Shown: positions 9,420 through 19,594 of the stretch, piece by piece
Numbering within the stretch: the first letter of the stretch is position 1
Layout: every line of letters begins with the position of its first letter
NCBI RefSeq assembly: GCF_007859755.1
Contig: NZ_SJPF01000001.1
Location: 62,001 to 126,000, forward strand
Direction: 5' to 3'
Length of the DNA stretch: 64,000 nucleotides
From: Blastopirellula retiformator
Lineage (GTDB): Bacteria > Planctomycetota > Planctomycetia > Pirellulales > Pirellulaceae
Program-made: the position numbers and the translations under genes
The notes under the pieces: model-generated
Database searches by the model: none
Told to the model about the DNA's origin: nothing
Seen by the model: only the letters and a program-made list of their open reading frames with translations

Positions 9420-9749
9420 GTCAGCTTTCGAGAAGAGAGTCGAGTGCCGCCCCTATCGGCGACCAAAGTGCGGTTACGAATCTTTTCAGACTAACACGCC
9501 AGCCCCGTTCTCACAATCGGCGGCTGCCTTAAACAAGCACCACAGAGGGGAATGCAGGGCATATTGCGGGCAGTTTCCCACCAATTTGGCGATTCTTGTC
9601 AGAAATGGCTTTCGATATGGGTCGCTCGCGCAATTTAATTGGTAAACGGACCTCGATTTTGATCGATCAGCCGGCGCCAATCGGAGACAATCAACGGGTC
9701 TTCGCCCTCCCTTCCACCTTCCCGCCCGCTCGTTTTCTGGTGCTTTCAA
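9420..9749. promoter_or_regulatory. divergent intergenic region upstream of uvrA and DUF1553 gene
   Basis: 330 bp between divergent genes. No SOS-type box, RNA gene or coding frame was recognised. It should contain both promoters. Confidence 0.35.
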
Positions 9750-12614
9750 ATGATGCCGCGAACGATTTGCATCCGCTGGATTATTTCCTTGCCGTCGCTG
9801 CTGCTGAGTATCAGCATCGCTGCGGCGGAACAGCCGATCGACTTCAACCGCGATATTCGCCCGCTGTTGTCGGGCAACTGTTTCCACTGCCACGGGCCCG
9901 ATGCGGAAACGCGCGAAGGGGGCCTGCGGCTCGATCAAAGGGAAGGAGCGACCAGCGAATCGGACAGCGGCCAGATCGCCGTCGTCCCCGGCAACCCGGA
10001 AGAAAGCGAACTGCTGGCCCGATTGACCGGCGATGAGTTCACGCGGATGCCGCCGCCCGAATCGGGCAAGCAGATGACTCCGGCCGAAGTGGAACTCTTC
10101 CGCCGCTGGATTGCCGAAGGCGCCCAGTACCGCCGCCACTGGTCGTTTGAGCCGCCCGTCCAAAGCGAGTTGCCAACGCCGCAGGGACTCAAGTGGGCCA
10201 ACAACCCGATCGATCACTTTATCCTGAAAGAGCTGAACGCGCATCAGTTGCAACCGGCCGCTGAGGCCGATCGGGCGACGCTGATGCGACGGGTTTCGCT
10301 GGCGCTGACCGGCTTGCCGCCGACCGTCGCCGAAGTCGACGCGTTCGTCGCCGATACCGATCCCAACGCTTACGAGAAAGTGGTCGATCGTTTGCTGGCC
10401 GATCCCGCGTATGGCGAACGTTGGGCTCGGCCGTGGCTCGATATCGCTCGCTATGCCGACTCGGCCGGCTACGCCCAAGATCCGGAGCGGAGCATCTGGA
10501 AGTATCGCGACTGGCTGATCCAGGCACTCAACGCCAACCAGCCGTTTGATCAGTTCACCATCGATCAACTGGCCGGCGATATGTTGCCTTCGCCGACCGA
10601 AGACCAGCTGATCGCCACCGCTTTTCATCGTAACACGATGACCAACAGCGAAGGGGGAACCAACGACGAAGAGTTCCGCAGCGCCGCCGTTGTCGATCGG
10701 GTGAACACCACGATCCAGGCCTGGATGGGACTGACGATGGAATGCGCCCAATGCCACACGCACAAGTACGATCCGATCACGCAGCACGAATACTTTCAGT
10801 TCTTTGCGATCTTCAATCAATCGGCCGACGCCGACCGCGGTGATGAATCGCCGAATCAGGAAACCTGGACGCCCGAGCTGATGGCCCGCAAGTTGGCCCT
10901 GACCAAGAGTCTGGAGCATGCCAAGCAAGAGCTGGAAAAACTGAAGCAAGCGACTCCTTCACCGTCAGCGCCTCCCACCGGTCCGCTGGCGGCCCGGTAT
11001 ATTCGCGTCGAGAATCTGGGGGAAGGGAAGATCTTGTCGTTGGCCGAAGTGCAAGTGATCGTCGATGGCGAGAACATCGCGCCGCGCGGCGTCGCATCGC
11101 AGGCAAGCGTCGCTTACGATGGTCAGGCCAAGCTGGCGATCGACGGGATCACTGATGGGCACTACTTCAACGCGAAGAGCACGACCCACACCGCGACGCA
11201 AACCAATCCGTGGTGGGAACTCGATCTGAAAGAAGCGGTCGCGATCGAGAAGGTCGTGCTGTGGAATCGGACCGACGGCGATTTGTTCTCGCGACTGGCC
11301 CCGTATCGGGTTGTACTGCTTGACGCCGACCGCCAGCCGATCTGGGGACACGAAAGCGCAGCGCCGTTCGCCAGCTTCGTGGAATTCAACATTCCTAAAA
11401 ATGGCGAGGACCTAGACGAGGCCTTCCTCGCGGCGATCGCCAAGGTTGCCGCGACCGAGAAACCGGAAATAGCGGCGAAAGAGAAACAGATCGAGAGCTT
11501 GAAGAAGCGGCTCGCCGCGGTTCGCCCGATCAAAACGCCGATCATGCAAGAGCTTCCGGCCGACAAACGTCGCAAAACGTTCATCCAGATTCGAGGCAAC
11601 TACCAATCGCATGGCGATCAGGTCGAAGCCGGCGTCTTGACCGAGTTCCACCCGCTGCCGGAAGGCGCAACCGCCAATCGCTTGGGCGCGGCGCAGTGGC
11701 TGGTTGCCCGCGACAATCCGCTGACGGCCCGCGTGGCGGTCAATCGGTTGTGGGAACAACTCTTCGGCATTGGCCTGGTCGAAACGAGCGAAGACTTCGG
11801 ATCGCAAGGAGAGCTACCGGTCAATCAGCCGCTGCTCGACTACCTGGCGGTCGACCTGATGGAACATGATTGGGACATCAAACGAACGCTGAAGCTGATC
11901 GTCGAGTCGGCCGCCTATCGTCAGGCGGCGATCGTCACGCCCCAGAAGCTAGAGATTGATCCCGGCAATCGGCTGGTCAGCCGTGGTCCGCGGTTCCGCT
12001 TGTCGGCCGAAATGGTTCGCGATTCGGCCCTGGCGGTCAGTGGATTGCTTAGTCGGAAAATGTACGGCCCGTCGGTTCGCCCGGTGCAGCCGAAGATGGG
12101 CATGAGCTCGGCGTTTGGCGGTTCGACCGACTGGGATCCGAGTCCCGGCGAAGACCGTTATCGTCGCGGCCTGTATACGAAGTGGCGGCGGACGACGCCC
12201 TATCCATCGATGATGGCGTTTGACGCGCCCAGTCGCGAAGTCTGCACGATTCGCCGCATCGCCACCAACACGCCGCTGCAAGCGCTGGTGACGCTGAACG
12301 ATCCGGTCTATGTCGAAGCGGCGCAGGCGCTGGCTCGCCGCGTGGTCAAACAGGGGGGCGAAACGAACGACGACCGCATCGTGTACGCGTTTCGGCTTTG
12401 CCTTAGCCGGGCGCCCACCGCAGCCGAGCAAGCGCGGCTGCTAGAACTGTGGCAAGCGGCGCTCGCCCAGTATCAGGCTCAGCCCGAGATGGCCAAGACA
12501 ATCGCGACCGATCCGCTGGGGCCGCTTCCCGAAGGCGCCGACGCCGCCGAGCTGGCTGCCTGGACGTTGGTCGGCAATGTGCTGATGAACCTGGACGAGT
12601 TTTTGTCGCGGTAG
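9750..12614 (+). CDS. planctomycete cytochrome PSCyt1-DUF1549-discoidin-DUF1553 protein
   Basis: 954 residues with a signal peptide ([16 protein letters not shown]). Domain order: PSCyt1 haem domain at ~30-110 with CFHCH (C44, C47, H48); DUF1549/PSCyt2 at ~155-365 with a second CxxCH (CAQCH); an F5/8 type C (discoidin-like) domain at ~395-515 containing the YIRVENLG and [18 protein letters not shown] segments; a short coiled coil; then DUF1553/PSD1 to the end. This is a hallmark planctomycete family paired with DUF1501, believed to be periplasmic and linked to polysaccharide use. The inserted discoidin domain suggests sugar binding. ATG at 9750 or 9753 are both possible. Confidence 0.93.
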   Translation: MMPRTICIRWIISLPSLLLSISIAAAEQPIDFNRDIRPLLSGNCFHCHGPDAETREGGLRLDQREGATSESDSGQIAVVPGNPEESELLARLTGDEFTRMPPPESGKQMTPAEVELFRRWIAEGAQYRRHWSFEPPVQSELPTPQGLKWANNPIDHFILKELNAHQLQPAAEADRATLMRRVSLALTGLPPTVAEVDAFVADTDPNAYEKVVDRLLADPAYGERWARPWLDIARYADSAGYAQDPERSIWKYRDWLIQALNANQPFDQFTIDQLAGDMLPSPTEDQLIATAFHRNTMTNSEGGTNDEEFRSAAVVDRVNTTIQAWMGLTMECAQCHTHKYDPITQHEYFQFFAIFNQSADADRGDESPNQETWTPELMARKLALTKSLEHAKQELEKLKQATPSPSAPPTGPLAARYIRVENLGEGKILSLAEVQVIVDGENIAPRGVASQASVAYDGQAKLAIDGITDGHYFNAKSTTHTATQTNPWWELDLKEAVAIEKVVLWNRTDGDLFSRLAPYRVVLLDADRQPIWGHESAAPFASFVEFNIPKNGEDLDEAFLAAIAKVAATEKPEIAAKEKQIESLKKRLAAVRPIKTPIMQELPADKRRKTFIQIRGNYQSHGDQVEAGVLTEFHPLPEGATANRLGAAQWLVARDNPLTARVAVNRLWEQLFGIGLVETSEDFGSQGELPVNQPLLDYLAVDLMEHDWDIKRTLKLIVESAAYRQAAIVTPQKLEIDPGNRLVSRGPRFRLSAEMVRDSALAVSGLLSRKMYGPSVRPVQPKMGMSSAFGGSTDWDPSPGEDRYRRGLYTKWRRTTPYPSMMAFDAPSREVCTIRRIATNTPLQALVTLNDPVYVEAAQALARRVVKQGGETNDDRIVYAFRLCLSRAPTAAEQARLLELWQAALAQYQAQPEMAKTIATDPLGPLPEGADAAELAAWTLVGNVLMNLDEFLSR

Positions 12615-12666
12615 CCACTTTGCCGCGACACGTTCCAATTCCATATCCTTACCGCGAAGCCTGATC

Positions 12667-14124
12667 ATGAATCCGCGACTTCAACAACTGCAATCGATCA
12701 CGCGACGGCACTTCTTGGGCGCCTTGCAGATGGGAGTCGGCGGCTTGGCGCTTGGTTCGCTGCTGGCCGATAACGCCGCGGCGGACACGATTCAGGTCAA
12801 TCCTTCGCAGCCGATGTCGCCCCGCAAATCGCACTACGCGGCCAAGGCGAAGTCGGTGATCTATCTTCACTTGGCTGGCTCGCCGCCCAATCTCGATCTG
12901 TTCGACTACAAGCCGGAACTGATCAAACGCACCGGCGAAGACTGCCCGGCGCAGTTCTTCGATGGCAAAGAGTTCGCGTTCACCAAAGGCACCCCGACGC
13001 TGCTCGGTACGCCCCACAAGTTTCGCCAGTGCGGCGAGTCGGGCGCCTGGCTGTCGGACGCGATGGTGCATCTCGAAGAAGTGGTCGACGACATCTGCTT
13101 CGTCAAGTCGATGAACACCGATCAGTTCAATCATGCCCCGGCCGAATTGTTGCTCTTCTCCGGTTCGCCGCGACTAGGTCGTCCGTCGATGGGATCATGG
13201 GTGACATACGGCCTGGGATCGGAAAATCAAAACCTGCCGGGCTTCGTCGTGTTGAACTCGGGCGGGTCGAATCCGAGCTCCGGCAAGAGCGCCTGGGGCA
13301 GCGGCTTTCTGCCTTCGGTCTTTCAAGGCGTGCAGTGCCGTTCCAAAGGGGACCCGGTGTTGTATCTCTCGAACCCCAAAGGAATGTCAAGCGACGTGCG
13401 GCGGATGTCGCTGGACGCGATTCGTGATCTCAACCAGGCGCAGGCCCATGTGCTGGGCGATCCCGAAACCGAAACGCGCATCGCGCAGTACGAACTCGCC
13501 TATCGCATGCAGGCCTCGGCGCCGGAAACGATGGACCTGTCGCAGGAAACGGCCGCGACCTTGGCCAGCTATGGCGCACAACCAGGGGACGGTAGCTTCG
13601 CCGCCAACTGCTTGCTTGCGCGTCGGCTGGTAGAGCAGGGGGTTCGCTTCGTGCAGCTGTTCGACTGGGGCTGGGACTTCCATGGCACCAGCGATGGCTT
13701 GGCGCTGGGAGACGGGTTGCGGAACAAATCGAAAGGAATGGATCAACCGGTCACGGCGCTGATCCAAGACTTGAAACAGCGCGGCATGCTGGACGATACG
13801 CTCGTCATTTGCGGCGGCGAATTTGGCCGCACGCCCTTCCGCGAAGGACGAACTGCTGCAAGTGCGAGACTCGGCCGCGATCACTATCCGGAGTGCTTTA
13901 CGCTGATGATGGCAGGCGGCGGCGTGAAGCCGGGCATCTCGTACGGCGCGACTGACGAACTTAGTTTTGGAGTCACCGAGAACAAGGTCCATGTCCATGA
14001 CCTGCAAGCGACGATCCTGCATCTGATGGGGATGGATCACTTGCGACTGACGTATCCGTTCGCTGGTCGCAACTTCCGGCTGACCGACGTTCATGGCGAA
14101 GTGGTGCCGGGGATCTTGGCTTAG
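12667..14124 (+). CDS. DUF1501 family protein with twin-arginine-type leader
   Basis: 485 residues. The N-terminus has RRHFLG (Arg13-Arg14) followed by a hydrophobic stretch, consistent with Tat export. The body has the alkaline-phosphatase-like fold elements of DUF1501: HLAGSPPNLDLFDYKPEL at the start, FDWGWDFHG mid-protein, VICGGEFGRTPF and GRDHYP later, and the GRNFRLTDVHG tail. It follows the DUF1553 gene by 52 bp, the standard planctomycete pairing, and most likely is co-transcribed. Substrate unknown. Confidence 0.94.
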   Translation: MNPRLQQLQSITRRHFLGALQMGVGGLALGSLLADNAAADTIQVNPSQPMSPRKSHYAAKAKSVIYLHLAGSPPNLDLFDYKPELIKRTGEDCPAQFFDGKEFAFTKGTPTLLGTPHKFRQCGESGAWLSDAMVHLEEVVDDICFVKSMNTDQFNHAPAELLLFSGSPRLGRPSMGSWVTYGLGSENQNLPGFVVLNSGGSNPSSGKSAWGSGFLPSVFQGVQCRSKGDPVLYLSNPKGMSSDVRRMSLDAIRDLNQAQAHVLGDPETETRIAQYELAYRMQASAPETMDLSQETAATLASYGAQPGDGSFAANCLLARRLVEQGVRFVQLFDWGWDFHGTSDGLALGDGLRNKSKGMDQPVTALIQDLKQRGMLDDTLVICGGEFGRTPFREGRTAASARLGRDHYPECFTLMMAGGGVKPGISYGATDELSFGVTENKVHVHDLQATILHLMGMDHLRLTYPFAGRNFRLTDVHGEVVPGILA

Positions 14125-14131
14125 TGCCGCG

Positions 14132-14521
14132 TTAGAGCGGTTTTCCTCCATCTGTATCGTTCTGGCTGGTTGCGGCCGTTTCCTGCGGCTCAAACGCCAG
14201 CAGAGCGGATAGGGCCACCGCGACGACCAACGGCAACAGCGTCAGCGGATGGATCGGCGGTTGGCGATCGGCAGGCGCCTCGACTTGCAACTCTTCGACC
14301 GGTTCCCAGCCGTCGACCGTATGACGCCACTCGATTGGTTCTGGCGACGCTTGGGCGGTTTCGGCTGGCGAATAGTCGGCCATCGGAATCACCGCAGAGG
14401 TCGCCAACCAAAAGGCGAGCGGCAGAGTTGCGATTAGCAAGATGGTGCGTAACAAAGCGGTTTTCCGCGATAACGGCAAGGATGCGATTGGGTTTGGTTG
14501 GTACCTGACCCTAAAAAGCAA
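14132..14521 (-). CDS. small two-TM membrane protein
   Basis: 129 residues, no recognised family. Two hydrophobic segments (about 23-48 and 90-110) flank a Pro/Glu-rich loop. The gene is convergent with DUF1501 with only 7 bp between stops. Codon third positions look coding. The start is uncertain; an ATG further in would remove part of the N-terminus before the first TM segment. Confidence 0.55.
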   Translation of the reverse strand: MLFRVRYQPNPIASLPLSRKTALLRTILLIATLPLAFWLATSAVIPMADYSPAETAQASPEPIEWRHTVDGWEPVEELQVEAPADRQPPIHPLTLLPLVVAVALSALLAFEPQETAATSQNDTDGGKPL

Positions 14522-14847
14522 TCTCCGTGCCTAAATGCCCTTTGCCGACGTTAACTGCAAGTTGCGTAACGTCTTAGCGAATATCTTCGCATCCCTGCTG
14601 AGGCCGGCGGTCGCGTTTAGGCAACATGCATGTTTCCTGAAAGCGACGCGCCAGGTTCTGATTATAGCGACTGGCCGCCGAGGTTGCTCAAACTTGGTCC
14701 GTTTCGCGCTCGATGAATCTCCGGTAATCGATCTTCGGGAGTTTGCTTCGCTGGATCACGTAACCTACGTTTCGGGGTGGAACTCTCATTCGCGTCGTTC
14801 CGGCGGCTTGGGTTAGGAATTTCAGCACCGGGGTAGAGTGAAAAAAA
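14522..14847. promoter_or_regulatory. divergent intergenic region upstream of HDOD gene
   Basis: 326 bp between divergent genes. No RNA gene or repeat was recognised. A purine-rich stretch (GGGGTAGAGTG then eight A) precedes the HDOD ATG. Confidence 0.35.
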
Positions 14848-15756
14848 ATGACAGACTCTTCAAAGCAGCTCAAAGATTTGTTGGCGGGCGCACAGCTTCC
14901 GGCTTTGCCGCAAAGCGCGATCCGTCTCCTAGAACTCTCGCAAGATCCGGAGAACGGACCTGCGGAATTCGCCGTACCGATTGAATCCGATCCGGGTCTT
15001 ACCGGCCAGGTGTTGCGATTCGTGAACTCGTCGTACTTTGGTTTCTCTCGCGAAATCTCCAGCGTGAAGCTGGCGATCACGCTGGTCGGGATTCGCACGA
15101 TCAAAAACTTCGCGCTCTGGAGCGCCGTCTTCAGCTTGATGCCCAATCCGAAAAGTGGGCCGTTCGACCTGAAGAACCTGTGGCAAGACTCGCTGCGTCG
15201 CGGCCTGTTCGCTCGGGCGATGGGCAAGATCCTGGGCCTGAAAGACTCGGAAGATCTGTTCGCCGCCGCCTTGCTGCAAGACATGGCCGTGCCGCTGCTG
15301 GCGAAGGAATTGCCGGAGAAATACGCCGACCTGTTGATCAGCCGCGCCAGCGGCGAACACCGCCTGTCGGAGTTGGAACGGGAGAGATTCGGTTGGGACC
15401 ATGCCGAAGCGGGTGGCGTTATCGCTCGCGGCTGGAGCCTGCCGGAAGAGTTCGCCCTGTTGATCGAAGCGCACACCGATATCGCCAACCTGGTCAACCA
15501 ACCGGAAGAGCCAGGCAAGGTGTCTGTCGCCTTGTCGGCCTTGTTGCCGGCCAGCAATGACGACGCGTGGGCCGATCGCGACGCCTTCATCCAGTACTAT
15601 GAACAATTGCGGGGGGATGGCCCCTCGATCGAAGAACTGCTGGCGCAGATCGACGTCGAATTCGAAGAATTCGCGCCGGTCCTGAAACTGTCGACCCCGG
15701 CCCAGTCGCTGGTCGACACGCTCCACCCGCAGCCGCAGGAACCGTCGCAGGCGTAG
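14848..15756 (+). CDS. HDOD domain protein
   Basis: 302 residues. The HDOD domain (~12-210) is a degenerate HD phosphohydrolase relative used in signalling. It shows the LPALPQSAIRLLELSQDP start, the SDPGLTGQVLRFVNSSYFG core and ITLVGIRTIKNFAL. No metal-binding HD pair is evident, as is normal for HDOD. The acidic C-terminus (~240-302) has no known fold. Cytoplasmic. It stands alone, with a strong terminator 43 bp downstream. Confidence 0.92.
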   Translation: MTDSSKQLKDLLAGAQLPALPQSAIRLLELSQDPENGPAEFAVPIESDPGLTGQVLRFVNSSYFGFSREISSVKLAITLVGIRTIKNFALWSAVFSLMPNPKSGPFDLKNLWQDSLRRGLFARAMGKILGLKDSEDLFAAALLQDMAVPLLAKELPEKYADLLISRASGEHRLSELERERFGWDHAEAGGVIARGWSLPEEFALLIEAHTDIANLVNQPEEPGKVSVALSALLPASNDDAWADRDAFIQYYEQLRGDGPSIEELLAQIDVEFEEFAPVLKLSTPAQSLVDTLHPQPQEPSQA

Positions 15757-15798
15757 GAGAGCGACAGTTAATTGCAGATTTCTACCCAGTGCATAAGG

Positions 15799-15832
15799 CG
15801 CTGCGGGCGATTTTCGTCCGCGGCGTTTTTTT
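15799..15832 (+). terminator. rho-independent terminator after HDOD gene
   Basis: An 11-bp stem (CGCTGCGGGCG with CGTCCGCGGCG, two G-T pairs), a short loop, then seven T. Confidence 0.9.
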
Positions 15833-16026
15833 GCGCCTCTTCGCGACCATAGTGCTAGCGATCAGCGGGGGGTATTTCGACCACCGCCAAAGATTGCCAA
15901 ATGCGTCGCTGCGGCATAAGTCGTTTAATCTGAACGCGATTGCACTTTTCGCCTCGTACTTGTGCGACAAGAATTTGGCGTCCGACTTGCCCGTCGGTAA
16001 AATTTTTTACAGTTCGGCGCTGGAAC

Positions 16027-16650
16027 ATGGCAGTCCCTCAGCGAACAATGGAAAAGCCATCCGAAACCAAACTGGGACGTCCCGATATGAACAGCCTGCA
16101 GGAAACGCGGCGTTTGCGTCGCATCCGCGAAGTCGAAGGTTACCTCGACCTGATCCTCTCGGCCTCCTCCCAATTGTCCGCCTCGATCGAAGCGAAGCGC
16201 CGCGTCGCGTTGCGAGCGATCTCGCTGCTGGACGAAATTGATCGGCTCGACGGAGCTTCCAGCGATACGCTCTACCTGCGCGGTCAAACGTACCGCACGC
16301 TCGACGAACACGACAAAGCGATCGATTGCCTCCGCCGCGTATGCGATGACGATCCGGCCGATGTGCATGTCTGGCTGGCGCTAGGTTGGTCGTACAAGCG
16401 ACTCGGCCGCTTGGACCTGGCGATCGAAGCGCTGGAAGAGGCGATGTGCCAAGATCCGGCGCAGCCGATCATCCACTACAACTTGTCGTGCTATTGGGCG
16501 CTGGCGAAAAACGTGCGGCTGTCGCTGGAGTATCTGGCGCAGGCTTGCGAGATCAACTCCAGCTTTCGCGAACTGGTCGGCAACGAGCCTGACTTTGATG
16601 CGATCCGCCATGACCCCGAGTTTATCGGGCTGTTGAATCTAATCGCCTAG
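16027..16650 (+). CDS. tetratricopeptide repeat protein
   Basis: About 207 residues if begun at 16027; ATG codons at 16048 and 16087 are alternatives and none has a clear ribosome-binding site. The N-terminal third is a charged helical region (RRLRRIREVEGYLDLI). TPR units follow (TLYLRGQTYRTLDEHDKAID, then VWLALGWSYKRLGRLDLAIE, then IIHYNLSCYWALAKNVRLSL). The C-terminus (DFDAIRHDPEFIGLL) is typical of TPR proteins that end with a capping motif. Likely a cytoplasmic scaffold; partner unknown. Convergent with folA. Confidence 0.82.
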   Translation: MAVPQRTMEKPSETKLGRPDMNSLQETRRLRRIREVEGYLDLILSASSQLSASIEAKRRVALRAISLLDEIDRLDGASSDTLYLRGQTYRTLDEHDKAIDCLRRVCDDDPADVHVWLALGWSYKRLGRLDLAIEALEEAMCQDPAQPIIHYNLSCYWALAKNVRLSLEYLAQACEINSSFRELVGNEPDFDAIRHDPEFIGLLNLIA

Positions 16651-16732
16651 AGTTTCGTCCGTTGTAGGTTTTTGGTGCAGCGCTGGCCCAACAATGTGCT
16701 TGCAAGCTAAAGGTGGGTTACGCAGGCGCCGC

Positions 16733-17224
16733 TTAGCCTCGCCGACGCCAAATCTCGAACGTCGTTGGATAGTCGTTCTTCTCGTCTGCGGCAATTTCGG
16801 TCGCTTCCACCCGTTCCCACTCTTGCAGATCAAGGGCTGGAAAGAAGGCGTCGCCATCCTCAATTTGGATATGCACGCGCGTGAGATAGATCTGGTCGGC
16901 CAAGTCGATCGATTGCGCGTAGACCTCGCCACCACCGACGATGAACAATTCTCCGGCGGCGGATGGAACCTTCACCGCTTCCTCAATGCTGGAGGTAACG
17001 ATGGCGCCTTCGACCTGGTAGCCTGCCTGACGTGAGACGATTACGGTTTGTCGGCCCGGCAGCAAACGTCCGATCGACTCATACGTCTTGCGGCCCATGA
17101 CGATGATGTTGCCCATCGTCAGCTTTTTGAAACGCTGCAAGTCGCTCGACAGTCGCCAGGGCATGTCGCCGTCGCGGCCGATGACGCCATTTTCCGACGC
17201 CGCCACGATCAAAGAAATCGTCAT
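16733..17224 (-). CDS. folA: dihydrofolate reductase
   Basis: 163 residues, the usual length. It reduces dihydrofolate to tetrahydrofolate with NADPH. Landmarks: [20 protein letters not shown] (active-site loop), the [18 protein letters not shown] cofactor segment, and [10 protein letters not shown]. The acidic residue of the active site falls in SSDLQRFK. It overlaps the thyA stop codon by 4 bases (ATGA), so translation is probably coupled. ThyA makes dihydrofolate and FolA regenerates the cofactor. Confidence 0.97.
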   Translation of the reverse strand: MTISLIVAASENGVIGRDGDMPWRLSSDLQRFKKLTMGNIIVMGRKTYESIGRLLPGRQTVIVSRQAGYQVEGAIVTSSIEEAVKVPSAAGELFIVGGGEVYAQSIDLADQIYLTRVHIQIEDGDAFFPALDLQEWERVEATEIAADEKNDYPTTFEIWRRRG

Positions 17225-18015
17225 ACCGCCACCGGCGCCGAAATATGCGGGTGCGGGTCGTAGTTAACAAGCTCGAAGTCTTCAAAGTTGAACGCGAACA
17301 GATCGGTCACGTCGGGATTGATCCGCATTGTCGGCAACGGCCGGGGATCGCGCGAAAGTTGCAGTTGCGTCTGCTCCATGTGATTGGCGTAGAGATGGGC
17401 GTCGCCGAAGGTATGGACAAAGTCCCCTGGCTCGAGCCCGGTCACCTGGGCGATCATCATCGTCAGCAGCGCGTACGAAGCGATGTTGAACGGCACCCCC
17501 AAAAAGACGTCGGCGCTGCGCTGGTACAACTGGCACGACAGCTTCCCTTCGGCGACGTAAAACTGGAACAGCAGATGACAGGGGGGAAGCTTCATCTGCG
17601 GCACGTCGGCCACATTCCAGGCCGAAACGATCAACCGCCGCGAGTCGGGATTGGTCCGGATCTGTTCGACAAGGCTGCTGATCTGGTCGATGTGCCCGCC
17701 GCCGGAGGTCGGCCACGATCGCCACTGGTAGCCGTAGACCGGGCCGAGTTCGCCATTCTCGTCGGCCCACTCGTCCCAGATGGTGACTTTGTTCTCTCGC
17801 AGGTAGGCGACGTTGGTTTCGCCCTTGAGGAACCAGAGGAGTTCGTGAATGATCGATCGCAGATGCAGTTTTTTGGTCGTCACGGCCGGAAATCCGTCGG
17901 CCAGGCGAAACCGCATCTGATGCCCAAAGATGCTAAGCGTACCGGTACCGGTCCGGTCTTCCTTGCGGACTCCTTCGTCCAAGATACGCTGCATGAGATC
18001 AATATATTGTCGCAT
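17221..18015 (-). CDS. thyA: thymidylate synthase
   Basis: 264 residues from the ATG at 18015, exactly the length of the classic ThyA. Longer upstream frames add a segment with no homology and were rejected. It methylates dUMP to dTMP with methylenetetrahydrofolate. Catalytic Cys is in [12 protein letters not shown]. Also visible: RRLIVSAWN, the [16 protein letters not shown] segment, and GDAHLYANH. First gene of a thyA-folA pair with a 4-base overlap. Confidence 0.98.
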   Translation of the reverse strand: MRQYIDLMQRILDEGVRKEDRTGTGTLSIFGHQMRFRLADGFPAVTTKKLHLRSIIHELLWFLKGETNVAYLRENKVTIWDEWADENGELGPVYGYQWRSWPTSGGGHIDQISSLVEQIRTNPDSRRLIVSAWNVADVPQMKLPPCHLLFQFYVAEGKLSCQLYQRSADVFLGVPFNIASYALLTMMIAQVTGLEPGDFVHTFGDAHLYANHMEQTQLQLSRDPRPLPTMRINPDVTDLFAFNFEDFELVNYDPHPHISAPVAV

Positions 18016-18089
18016 GCCAAGTATGATTGCCCAGCGGCGCAGTTTTCGCAAGTAGCGAACCGCTGCGGATCGCCGCGCAAGCGGGAGAA

Positions 18090-18530
18090 CTACGTTTCGT
18101 GCCACATCAAATAGACGATTTTCTCCGCCGGGTCGTCCTCGTCGATCAGGACGTTCAGGCACTGGGCCTGGGGTAACTTGTACTGACCGGCTCGATACTT
18201 TTTGGGAGGAGCGGCAAAGAAGCCGCGAAAGTCGTCGATTCGCGAGGAATCGCTGCTCGACAATTCTTTCGGGTTGATCGGCGAGGCGGCGAAGAAACTC
18301 GCCAGATCGGCCGCCGGGATTTTCATTTTCAGCCAAATCGCCATGTCGATGCCATGCGACTCGCGCCATAAGAGCGGCGTCGAAGATGTGGGGATTTTCA
18401 GCTGGGCTGACTCTTCGAGAAGTCGGATCTTCTCAGGAGTCGGGGTCACGATCGAATCGAAGTCCAAACCGCATCCACTGATGGCGAGCCAAACGCCAAC
18501 CAGCGTCGCCAAGGCGAACTTGCCATTCAT
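18090..18530 (-). CDS. putative lipoprotein of unknown function
   Basis: 146 residues. A signal sequence ends in the lipobox LAISGC, so Cys20 is the probable lipidation site. The remainder ([19 protein letters not shown], later YLMWHET) has no family I recognise. It lies 74 bp upstream of thyA on the same strand and downstream of a multi-hairpin repeat. An outer or inner membrane location follows from the lipobox only. Confidence 0.75.
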   Translation of the reverse strand: MNGKFALATLVGVWLAISGCGLDFDSIVTPTPEKIRLLEESAQLKIPTSSTPLLWRESHGIDMAIWLKMKIPAADLASFFAASPINPKELSSSDSSRIDDFRGFFAAPPKKYRAGQYKLPQAQCLNVLIDEDDPAEKIVYLMWHET

Positions 18531-18601
18531 CGATCGGTCTCCGCAAATCGTGCCGGGCCAAAGCGACGATGATTATAGCGGACCGCAATCGCCCAAACGA
18601 C

Positions 18602-18755
18602 TATCTGCCTGTTGGAAAATGCCCTCGTGGCATTTTCCAACCTCGCCAGGCTCAGAGCATCGCTCTTCGCGGCTCGCAAAATAACGACTTACGTCGCTAT
18701 TTTGGGATCGCATCGATGCGATCAAGCAGTCCGTCGAGAAAATCAACGGACTGCT
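18602..18755 (-). repeat. multi-hairpin dispersed element, copy 1
   Basis: About 154 bp, roughly 90% identical to 56418-56572 read on the opposite strand. It contains a row of palindromes: CAGTCCGT...ACGGACTG, GATCGCATCGATGCGATC, a TAGCGACGTAAGTCGTTA stem, a short GAGC/GCTC stem and TTGGAAAATGCC/GGCATTTTCCAA. One end overlaps the PAAR stop codon. No protein is encoded. It could be a MITE, a BIME-like array or a structured RNA. Confidence 0.85.
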
Positions 18756-19047
18756 ATTCGCCAATCAACACGTCCGGCACGCCCAAGACGATCGCGCCGC
18801 CATGATCGGTTTCGTCTCCCATCCGAGCGGCCGGCATTTCTTCGAGCAGCACCGTCATCGAGCCGAGGATGATCGTTGCCGGAGGTCCGACGCAGACGCA
18901 GGTGTTGCTCATCTGGGCCGCCGGCAGTTCGGCGACCAAGACCGTCACGGCGCCAGGGCCGACGATCGGGCCGCCGACATGCGGCACCAGCACGTCGACC
19001 ATCGGGCAGACTTGCATGAACGAGATGCAGGAGGCGGGTTGTCCCAT
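18754..19047 (-). CDS. PAAR-type spike tip protein
   Basis: 97 residues from the ATG at 19047; the longer frame runs into the neighbouring gene and was rejected. The sequence is a short Gly/Pro/Val pattern typical of PAAR domains: VPHVGGPIVGPGAVTVLV, then VCVGPPATIILG, then HGGAIVLGVPDVLIG. PAAR proteins form the sharp metal-binding cone on top of VgrG spikes in type VI and related contractile systems. Four bases separate it from the coiled-coil gene upstream, in the same operon as VgrG. Effector domains are absent. Confidence 0.85.
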   Translation of the reverse strand: MGQPASCISFMQVCPMVDVLVPHVGGPIVGPGAVTVLVAELPAAQMSNTCVCVGPPATIILGSMTVLLEEMPAARMGDETDHGGAIVLGVPDVLIGE

Positions 19048-19051
19048 CGGT

Positions 19052-19564
19052 TTAGCCCTCGCCCAACGGTTTGTCGCCGTTCCATTGCCAGTCGTCCCAG
19101 ATCGCAGCGTCGCGGGGGGCCGACATCGGGGCGGCGGGCAACTTGCCAAACTTGTTCAGCAGTTCGTCTTTCAGCTGGTCGCCCCAACCCTTCGGCATCT
19201 TGACTTTGGCCAGCTTTGGCTTGACCGGCTTGGCGAGGATCTTCTTTTTGTCGGCTTCGCGCCGGGCTTTGGCTTCCTTCGCCTGCTTCACGAGCGCTTC
19301 GCGACGCGCCTTGCGCTGCGGCGCTTCGTCATTCAGCTTTTTCAGTTTCTCTTTGACCCGTTCTTTGCGCTCGTTCAAACTGTTGATCGCCGCCGGCACG
19401 GAGACTTCCGCTTCCTGGCGAGCTTCTCGCATCTTGGTCAGCAGATCCTCGAACAGATCGCGATGTTGTTGGTTGACAAGCCGCGACTGCGCATCGGCAA
19501 TCTTGCCGATATAGGTGTCGACATCGCCCATCAGGTTTTGAAAGTCGCCCAAATCAAGGCTCAT
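19052..19564 (-). CDS. coiled-coil protein of the spike operon
   Basis: 170 residues, no recognised family. Residues ~35-125 are strongly charged, Lys/Glu/Arg-rich and predicted coiled coil. The tail (MPKGWGDQLKDELLNKFGKL) is amphipathic and ends in an acidic/Trp stretch. No signal peptide. Its place between the PAAR gene and the two DUF6931-like genes suggests a spike-cargo adaptor or chaperone, which is inference from position alone. Confidence 0.65.
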   Translation of the reverse strand: MSLDLGDFQNLMGDVDTYIGKIADAQSRLVNQQHRDLFEDLLTKMREARQEAEVSVPAAINSLNERKERVKEKLKKLNDEAPQRKARREALVKQAKEAKARREADKKKILAKPVKPKLAKVKMPKGWGDQLKDELLNKFGKLPAAPMSAPRDAAIWDDWQWNGDKPLGEG

Positions 19565-19594
19565 AGTTTTTACTCCTTGCGGTTGGAAATCGCC

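Noticed and set aside
9486-10949. 487-codon antisense frame over the DUF1553 gene
   Set aside because: Opposite strand is a strong known family; composition of the antisense frame is not protein-like.
18016-18369. 118-residue N-terminal extension of thyA
   Set aside because: ThyA of 264 residues is complete from 18015 and the extension overlaps the lipoprotein gene.
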